Positions 57,141 to 64,000 of a stretch of DNA of 64,000 bases are shown here, in pieces (the first letter of the stretch is position 1; each line of letters starts with the position of its first letter). Source of the stretch: Mytilus californianus (lineage: Eukaryota; Mollusca; Bivalvia; Mytilida; Mytilidae); contig NW_026262734.1 in assembly GCF_021869535.1 (NCBI RefSeq), positions 75,020,339 through 75,084,338 on the forward strand. The letters are read 5' to 3'. The translations under genes were made by a program, and so were the position numbers. Below the pieces are notes generated by a model that ran no database searches, was not told the DNA's origin, and saw only the letters and a program-made list of their open reading frames with translations.

Positions 57141-58505
57141 TATGTCTCGCCTATTGGCATAAAATTCAGAAAAAGACAATCAGATGGACAGCAACATTGC
57201 TTATTAATTCAGTCACTGGACCATGATCTAGTGGGCAGGGCCTGAAAATGGTCAACAAACTGATATGTACAGACAGTAATGTAACTTTATAGAAAATATC
57301 GTTGTTTATTGTAAGTAGTTCCTAACAATATAACTTAAGCAGAAAAACTAAACATTGGAAATTGCTAATTTTAAAATTCAAAGTCACTGGACCATGTCCT
57401 AGGGAGCAGGGTCTCAAAATAGTCATCTAACTGACATGTACTGATAGTAATGTAACTTCATACAAATTATCATTGACCTATCACAAGTAGATCCTATCAA
57501 ACTAACTGAAGCAGAATACTTAACATTGAAAATTGCTAATCAATTCAAAGTCACTGGACCATGTCCAATAAGGGGGCAGGGCCTCAAAATAGTCATCAAA
57601 CTGATATGTACTGATAGTAATGTAACTCCATACAAATTATCATTGACCTATCACAAGTAGATCCTATCAAACTAACTTAAGCAGAATACTTAACATTGAA
57701 AATTGCTAATCAATTCAAAGTCACTGGACCATGTCCAATAAGGGGGCAGGGCCTCAAAATAGTCATCAAACTGGGATGTACTGATAGTAATGTTACTTCC
57801 TATAAAACATCATTGATCTATCACAAGTAGATCCTATCAAATTAACTGAAGCAGAATACTTAACGTTGAAAATTGCTAATTAGTTCAAAGTCACTGGAGC
57901 ATGTCCTAGGGGGCAGGGCCTCAAAAATGTACTGAAAGTTATGTAACTTCATACAAAATATTATTGATCTATCACAAGTAGTTTTCATCAAACTGAATTA
58001 AGCAGAAAAACTTAACATTGAAAATTGCAAATTAATTCAAAGTCACTGGACCATGTCCAATAAGAGGGCAGGGCCTCAAAATGCTAATTAATTCAAAGTC
58101 ACAGGACCATGTTCTAGGGGGCAGGGCCTCAAAATAGTCGTCAAACTGATATGTGCTGATAGTTATGCGACTTTATACAAAATATCATTGATCTATCACA
58201 AGTAGATCCTATCTAACTAACTTAAGCAGAAAACTTAACATTGAAAATTGCTAATTAATTTAAAGTCACTGGACCATGTCCAATAAGGGGGCAGGGCCTC
58301 AAAAAAGTCGTGAAACTGATATGTACTGATAGTAATGCAATTTTCTATTAAATATCAATGATCTATCACAAGTAGTTCCTATCAAACTAACTTAAGCAGA
58401 AAACTTAACAATTGTGGACGCCTGAGCCGGAAACGTCACAGTCGCTAAAAAAGGAATCCATATGTCTCACTTTCCTCGACTTTCTTCGCCGGCGAGACAA
58501 AAATT
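57141..58505 (+). mobile_element. Tandem-array element, about 170-bp units, 'gtctcgcc' ends
   Basis: Head 'tatgtctcgcctattggcat'. About eight unit starts with 'aaagtcactggaccatgtcc' near 57210, 57380, 57548, 57718, 57888, 58038, 58094 and 58261; each also has 'ggggcagggcctcaaaatag' and 'cacaagtagatcctatcaaa'. End 'atgtctcactttcctcgact', 'ttcttcgccggcgagacaaa'. The head 'gtctcgcc' is inverse to the end 'ggcgagac'. Non-coding. Confidence 0.7.
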
Positions 58506-60338
58506 ATGTATCTAAGACCATAAGACATATGTCAGATCAACAAACACTACTACATCAAATATTGTTGACACATCATGTAGTTTAAAATTACTGTGGAACA
58601 GACTTCATCTAGAACACTTAACCTAACCACTGTAGATCAAGGTCAGGTGACAATAACAGGCTGTCAAGGGCAAAGAAAAGACATAACAGAATTAAATCAG
58701 AGTATAAAAGAATTAAATTATTAGAAATAATAAACTTCACATTTTTGGCATCTTATGTGAAAGTTGGGATAAGATCTTACTGCTATTTATAAATTGTTGG
58801 CCATTGTTATAGTAATACCTATGTCTTGCTTACTTAGACTTTCTTGGCATGGCAAGACAATTAAACACTGCAAATATTTTATATGGTAATTTTTCATTGT
58901 TTCTATTTTCCCAATGCAAGACAAAATCATCTCTCCAAAACAAAATATTTGTCTATTATTTAATATCTACGTACGTATATATATACCAATACTGTATTCA
59001 TGACATTAATATTTACAATTTTTATGCATTTTTCATATGTACATGAACATTTTTTTAAGGCTTAGATCTATACACTTTTCAAAAATATATGAATAAGATT
59101 TGATGGCTTTTTGCTCTAGCCTGTACAATCGAGGACTAATATATTTAGTGTAATGGTCCCAGGTACAATATCATTAAATTTCACTTGATTATTTTGCATT
59201 TTGTTGTATTTCAAGTAAAAACATTGTATTAGATCATTACAAGCAAATGACAAGGTAGCACAATACAATATAAAAACATCAAAATTTTATTCAAATTTCA
59301 TTTTCAGTTGTTCTTGTTACTTTTTACTATTTCAATGATTGATTTTATGATGAAAGTCTTCGAGAAAAAGGTTAAACAACAAATATTACATAAAATTAAC
59401 ATTATCAATGATCCATGAATATGAGGACAAATGAACCCTATCAGATGTACATAAATGCCTTAAAATCAATTCATACACTTAGATGTATACATGTATGTGC
59501 TTAATCAACATAATACCAATTAACATACCTTAAAGTCAGTCTGTATACATGGTATAACTTCATTATTGCAAACACTTTCATATGTATATGTATTAGATTA
59601 ATGTTATCATGGTAATGACCTGAATGTATACTGCTTGCAATTCTAATAAACATACAGGTGTTAAAGCAACAATGGTCTTATCAAAAGTAAATAATTAAAT
59701 ATTACTTGTTTTAATATAGTATCCATATACATGTACCAGAAACGTAACATTCGCGTCACTCTTCTTCTGGCATTCATTGCAGGCAAAATAATAAAAATGA
59801 TGATCATGATGATAAGGCCAAAAAAATAATATGTTTTCCTTCCAAAAAAGTATAGGATAGGTTGGTCAGTTTTTTTTTTAGTCCAATTCCTGTTCTGTTA
59901 TTAACATACGCAAACTGCCTCATTTGCAGTTTGTCAATGAACAGAATTGTGATTTTAACACATTTTGACTTTTGAGTCATTTCTGTCCAGTAATTTGATG
60001 AAATAAGTTAGCGGTTGCAACAGCTAATATCTTGATAAAATAGTTTTGAAGAAATCATCAGAAAACTGGCACTTAAAATTAGGGTTGGTTGGGAAACCAT
60101 AAACACATATTTTTTTTTTGGTCTAACCTCTGATCCATTACATAAGTTTAAAAAATCCCCCTCCCCATAAGTAGAAGTAAAAATAAGGTTATTAATCATG
60201 TTCATACATGCACCCAATATAAAAATAAAATGGCTTAGGAACAAAGGACTTAAGTTTAATAAGATCTTTATGGCTTTAATCTATTTAAAGTTGCATTTCA
60301 TTCACAAAATGATATATAAATTTGTGTAAGTAATGAAA
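58506..60338. other. Downstream of the large nuclear-type gene; decayed repeats
   Basis: A degraded 'atgtcttgc' ... 'ggcaagaca' element end is near 58820-58860, and array-like wording occurs near 58620-58680 and 59400-59450. The 3' UTR of the minus-strand gene should lie at the right side: candidate ATTAAA poly(A) signals (inverse) at 60275-60280 and 60255-60260. No other gene seen. Confidence 0.45.
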
Positions 60339-63250
60339 TCAACTATTAAAAATACTATCTAATTCAGCCAGCTTTTCTATGACAAATTCATCTGGGAGCT
60401 GTTGTTTTTTCCTTCGCTTAGCATCCCAGCCATTTTCTACAGCTTTTTTTGAACGTTTCTTTATTTTTGTTGGCATTATACACTCAAAAGAAATTGACCT
60501 TTTAAAGCGCTTCTTACTTAAAAGCTGGTCAGGATTTTTCAGCTCATCAGGACATTCAAATATAGTTTCCCAAACTCTGTCATCAGGTCTTTTATAATTT
60601 TTGTTTCTATAAAGATCCTCAACATTCTCCTCTTTCATTTTTCGTTTTCGTGCTGGTTTTGCTTTTACACCTGATGAACTTTCACTTGTCCCTAGAGGAT
60701 TATTTTCTTCTTGTGAATTAGCACTGTCTGAGAAACTCTCCAATTCATTATTCTGATAATTTTCACCAGCTTGATATATTTCAATTGATCGTCTTTTAAT
60801 TCTTGTTGTTCTCCTTAAGGGAATGTCAGAATTTCCATCCTGCTGAGAATGTGAGACACTGTCAGACAATGTAAGAGAATCAGCAGATCTACGTCGAGAT
60901 TTAGAACTTTTGACAATAGGTTTTTCCTCATCCATGGAAAGGAATTCTTGAATTTTGTCAAAGTCAGCACTATTTACATGGTTTAGTAAAATTTCCCTTT
61001 CTGTTATGTTTTTGTCAAGATCTTCTGTTTCATTCACTGTCAACTGCTCAGTTTCTATTCCCCTTTTGTCGACTTCATTTAGACAATGACTAGTAACATT
61101 TTCATTGATGAAACTTTCAAAATCTTTACCACTATCAACACTACCATGACTACTATTACCACTGTCATTTTTATCATCACCAGCTTCCTCAATGATCTGA
61201 GACAATTTAACAGACGTTAACTTTCCTGCAGTACGACCTTTCCTTCTGTTTATTTTAATCTCATTACTAATGTTTGCTCTGTTTCTATCAGTGTTTTGAG
61301 AATCTATTTCATTAGTATCTTCATTGTTTTCACACCTCTGTGAGCAAATGCCATCATCATTACAAACCATGTCTTTGCTTATGTGAGACAACAGAATTGG
61401 ATCAGCAGATTTCCTTCTAGTAGGTCGACCTTTTTTCTTTTTGGGTACATCATCTTTCAATACATTATCTTTATTCTTACCATCTTCTATTTTACTTTTG
61501 TCACTAATTGAATTGATCTTACAAGTACTGTCTTTTTTTACTACAGAATCCTGGTCTTGTTTTTTAAGTTTAGAAAGTCCAATATCTGAATTTCTTTTGG
61601 CAGGTTTACCCCTTTTCTTCTTAGGTATTTCCTCTTCTAGGGAAGGAATATTGGCGTCTTTTTTCTGTTCATTTACTTCTTCCACATCAGCACACTTTTT
61701 AGCACTTGTCCAGCTTGGTCCAGGTTTGTCACCAAATTTTTCACTCATGCGAGCTAACAGAACTGGATCAGCTGATCTTCTACGAGCTGTTGATGATTTT
61801 TTCTTCTTTAATTTATCATCTTTTGCATCAGCATCATGAGACAACTTTCCTGAAGAAATGTCAGGCAATATATGTGAATCGATGGATAGCCTTTTTGCTT
61901 TACTCTGCTTTTTTATGGCAGCTTTCTTTGGTGCCTTATTTCCTTCTTGAACTGTTTCATGGGAACAGATTTGGCCAGTGATTTGTTGATGATCAGTAAC
62001 CACTCCTCTTTCAGATTTTGCATCATTTGATAGTAAATGAACATGTTTCTGCACATTAGACTCTTGTACTTTTTCAGACACTGCTCTACGTTTAGAATTT
62101 GAATTAAAATCTCTAAGATTTATATCTTTGATATGACATTCTTCCTCTTCTTCACTACCAACAGACTTCAACAGTGTAAATGATTTAACATTATTATTAT
62201 CAGACAGTGATTCAGTATGACAATGACTAGATATCATATCTAATGTATCTTTCGACTCAGCATCTTCGTTTTCAGTTGTTTCCTTACCCAAACTTCCATG
62301 TGTTTTAAGTTTTACATTCTTATTGCATTTGTTAATGATGTCATTGTTTGATTTTTCAGATTTATTGCTAACTGTCAAAAACAAATCATGATTTGCAGAA
62401 TGCAGGTCAAACAAATTGTCTTCAATCTTTTTCGTAATTGTTGTATTATTCACAGGCATATCAGATACACATATTTCCATTTCTTTTTCACACTCAAAGA
62501 CTAACTTTGTCTCACAATTTACATCCAAATGTGTTTTATCTTCTAATGTATCAATAACTTCAGCAGCTGGAAAAAAATCTTGAATTGTATTTTCTAAATT
62601 TTCTGTCTGCTTATCAGTATCATTTTCAGGAGTTTTACGCACTACATTAACAATTTTACTAGCAAGAGATTTGCATATTGACAAAAAGGTAGATGTCTCT
62701 TTTCTTTCCCGCTCAAGTTTTTCTCCAGAGGTTTCTAAATTTTCTGTCTTGTTAACTTTCTTATTTGACAGTTTACTTGATGACAGTTGTTGCTTTGGTG
62801 CTGTCTGATACGCTGTTTCTTCCTTTTCTGATGTCTCTGAGCATATGTCTAAACAAGATTCTGTCATCTCTGATTCTGACGGTGAAGATACAGAACTATT
62901 TTCAACTCGGTCAAAAATAAAGTGTGATGAGAATGGTGTCTCTGAATTGGATTTAGGTAAATTGAGTGATGGTGTTGAGAAAACTGGCTGTGATGGGGAA
63001 TATGGTAAAGAATCATTTAATTTTAGAATTGCACACGGGGTTCTGAACTCATTGTCAACTTTCTTGTATTTAGGTGTGACCGGAATTCCCATCTGTGAAT
63101 ATCTTTCTGGCATTATGGGACTCTGACACAGATCAATATAATTATTTTGTCCAATCAAAATACCCTCAGGGTAATCAGGACTTTCAAACTCTGTTTCAAA
63201 TGGCACTTCAACATTATCTGGAGTATTGCTAAAATCCTTAACAGGTTTAC
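60339..63250 (-). CDS. Terminal coding exon of a large basic nuclear-type protein, unidentified
   Basis: Acceptor 'tttgtttttaag|GT' at 63250, then 969 codons to a TGA at 60339; phase 1 entry, so upstream coding exons lie right of it, partly beyond the window. N-terminal part: 'GIPVTPKYKK' and many Ser-Pro/Thr-Pro sites (CDK-like). Middle: acidic and low-complexity. From about residue 450: roughly seven copies of a basic module, best as 'RRRSADPVLLARMSEKF', 'RRKSADPILLSHISKDM', 'RRRSADSLTLSDS', 'AKRNSDIGLSKLKK', 'KRLSIDSHILPD'. AT-hook-like 'KKKKGRPTRR' and 'KKKRGKPAKR' precede some of them. Near the C-terminus 'KRSISF' fits the PP1-docking RVxF rule, followed by a Lys-rich tail. This suggests a phospho-regulated chromatin protein; a Repo-Man/Ki-67-type role is only a guess. 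Confidence 0.85.
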
Positions 63251-63404
63251 CTTAAAAACAAAAACAAACGAAAACATATTAGCGGTATATATAATAGTTT
63301 TCATATTCAAATTCAAGTTTATTTCAATTTATCTGAAAATATAAGAAATACTAATGCTTTAAAACTATTCAATAAAACAGCAGCACTAGCTCCTGGTATG
63401 CTTG

Positions 63405-63565
63405 GCCATAGGCAGATCCAGGGGGGGGGGCCCTGGCCCCCCCCTTTTGTGGGAAAAATTTGGTTGATAATATAGGGAATCACTGAAGCATGACTGGAGC
63501 CCCCCCCCCCTTTAGGTCAGTCAGTGCCCCCCCCCCCCCTCTCCCCATGAAAAGTTCTGGATCCG
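63405..63565. repeat. MITE-like repeat with poly-G and poly-C blocks
   Basis: Left 'aggcagatccaggggggggg', right 'tctggatccgccaataactc': inverted ends 'gg.agatccag' / 'ctggatccgcc'. Inside are G and C runs and 'gggaatcactgaagcatgac'. It lies in the intron upstream of the 60339-63250 exon. The homopolymer runs may be assembly-sensitive. Confidence 0.6.
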
Positions 63566-64000
63566 CCAATAACTCCAGAATTACAAATTGGGAAATTTAC
63601 AAAATCAAAATGGAGATTATATTTTACTAAAATCACCAATCCAAAAAAACAATATTCAGTTAGAATAAAATTATCCAAGCATACTCTTGTAATTATAAGT
63701 ATGTGGCATGTTAAAAATTGCCTTAAATCTGACAGTTGAAGTCCCATAACTCATGTCTGACAAAACAGAAAATTTTCTAAATCAAAAGGGAACTTGCTAA
63801 CAACAGCAGAAAGATTGCTTTAAATCTGACAGTTTAATACCCCTTACTCATGTAATACAGTAGAATGAGAAACTAAAAAAGTTTTTAAACCTCAAATTGA
63901 TGCTCTCTTCCATCAATATTCATACAAGTTCCAGAAAGTTTGAGCATTTGTTTTGAGGGCTGTTTTGTTTAAACATACATGGTACCCAGGGAAGGCTTAA
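63566..64000. other. Intron or upstream sequence with a diverged direct repeat
   Basis: 'cttaaatctgacagttgaag' near 63722 and 'tttaaatctgacagtttaat' near 63820 start two related units of about 100 bp, each followed by '(a/t)actcatgt'. No exon identified. Confidence 0.4.

Noticed and set aside
61441-61981. Plus-strand frames of 132 and 91 codons
   Set aside because: Antisense shadows of the 969-codon minus-strand exon.
60339-63250. Naming the large exon as sororin, Ki-67 or Repo-Man
   Set aside because: Only short motif resemblances (RRRSA, RVxF-like, basic tail); no alignable domain was visible.

Overview
The window reads as a piece of marine mussel (Mytilus-like bivalve) nuclear genome. 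This rests on base composition (AT-rich, long introns with GT..AG boundaries, no operons) and above all on repeats that I recognise as typical of mussel genomes: the tail that starts 'agatgtggtatgattgcc', Penelope-like RT fragments carrying 'MGTNCAPLLADLF' and 'YIDD', tRNA-derived SINEs, and elements with internal arrays of about 150-170 bp. The species assignment is inference; no database was searched.

Genes. Three host gene models are visible, all on the minus strand. (1) Gene B, 11637 to 4966 and probably further left: a secreted protein split over four recognisable exons (11446-11637, 10306-10448, 9439-9589, 4966-5455). (2) Gene A, 40660 to 30237: a paralogue with the same exon plan (40474-40660, 34458-34600, 33848-34004, 30237-31524), ending in a long Ser/Thr/acidic stalk and a GPI-anchor-like tail. 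When spliced, A and B share ten cysteines with nearly identical spacing (24/25, 8, 34, 11, 10, 32/30, 8, 7, 18 residues), the same intron phases and an invariant DWYLS. I do not recognise this family. It is the main discovery of the window. (3) The last coding exon (60339-63250) of a large nuclear-type protein with about seven copies of a basic RRxSADP-type module, AT-hook-like stretches and an RVxF-like motif; its 5' exons lie beyond the right edge. A possible terminal exon of a fourth gene is at 14458-14670; its splice acceptor lies in a triplicated 57-bp repeat.

Mobile DNA fills most of the rest. At least three families of Penelope-like retroelements are present, mostly 5'-truncated, some chimeric (1-4 kb, 6.7-8.9 kb, 22.7-26.5 kb, 31.6 kb, 35.6-37.1 kb, 43-46 kb). 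DNA transposon remains are a Crypton-type tyrosine recombinase (48.1-49.5 kb), a PIF/IS4EU-type DDE transposase (28.4 kb) and a MULE transposase (37.7 kb). There are several MITEs with readable terminal inverted repeats and target duplications (5984-6527, 32526-33059, 35764-35970, 38561-40038) and large fold-back palindromes (26.6, 42.1, 46.9, 47.1, 54.8 kb).

The stretch 49.6-58.5 kb is a block of non-autonomous elements with one shared design: a short subterminal motif, internal tandem arrays, and a 3' hairpin that is the inverse of that motif. This resembles the bivalve pearl/Helentron-like elements. A 44-bp satellite of 15 units lies at 47278-47940.

Overall layout: two related secreted-protein genes separated by about 18 kb of repeats at 5-41 kb, then about 19 kb of nearly pure repeat, then a conserved-looking nuclear gene at the right edge.
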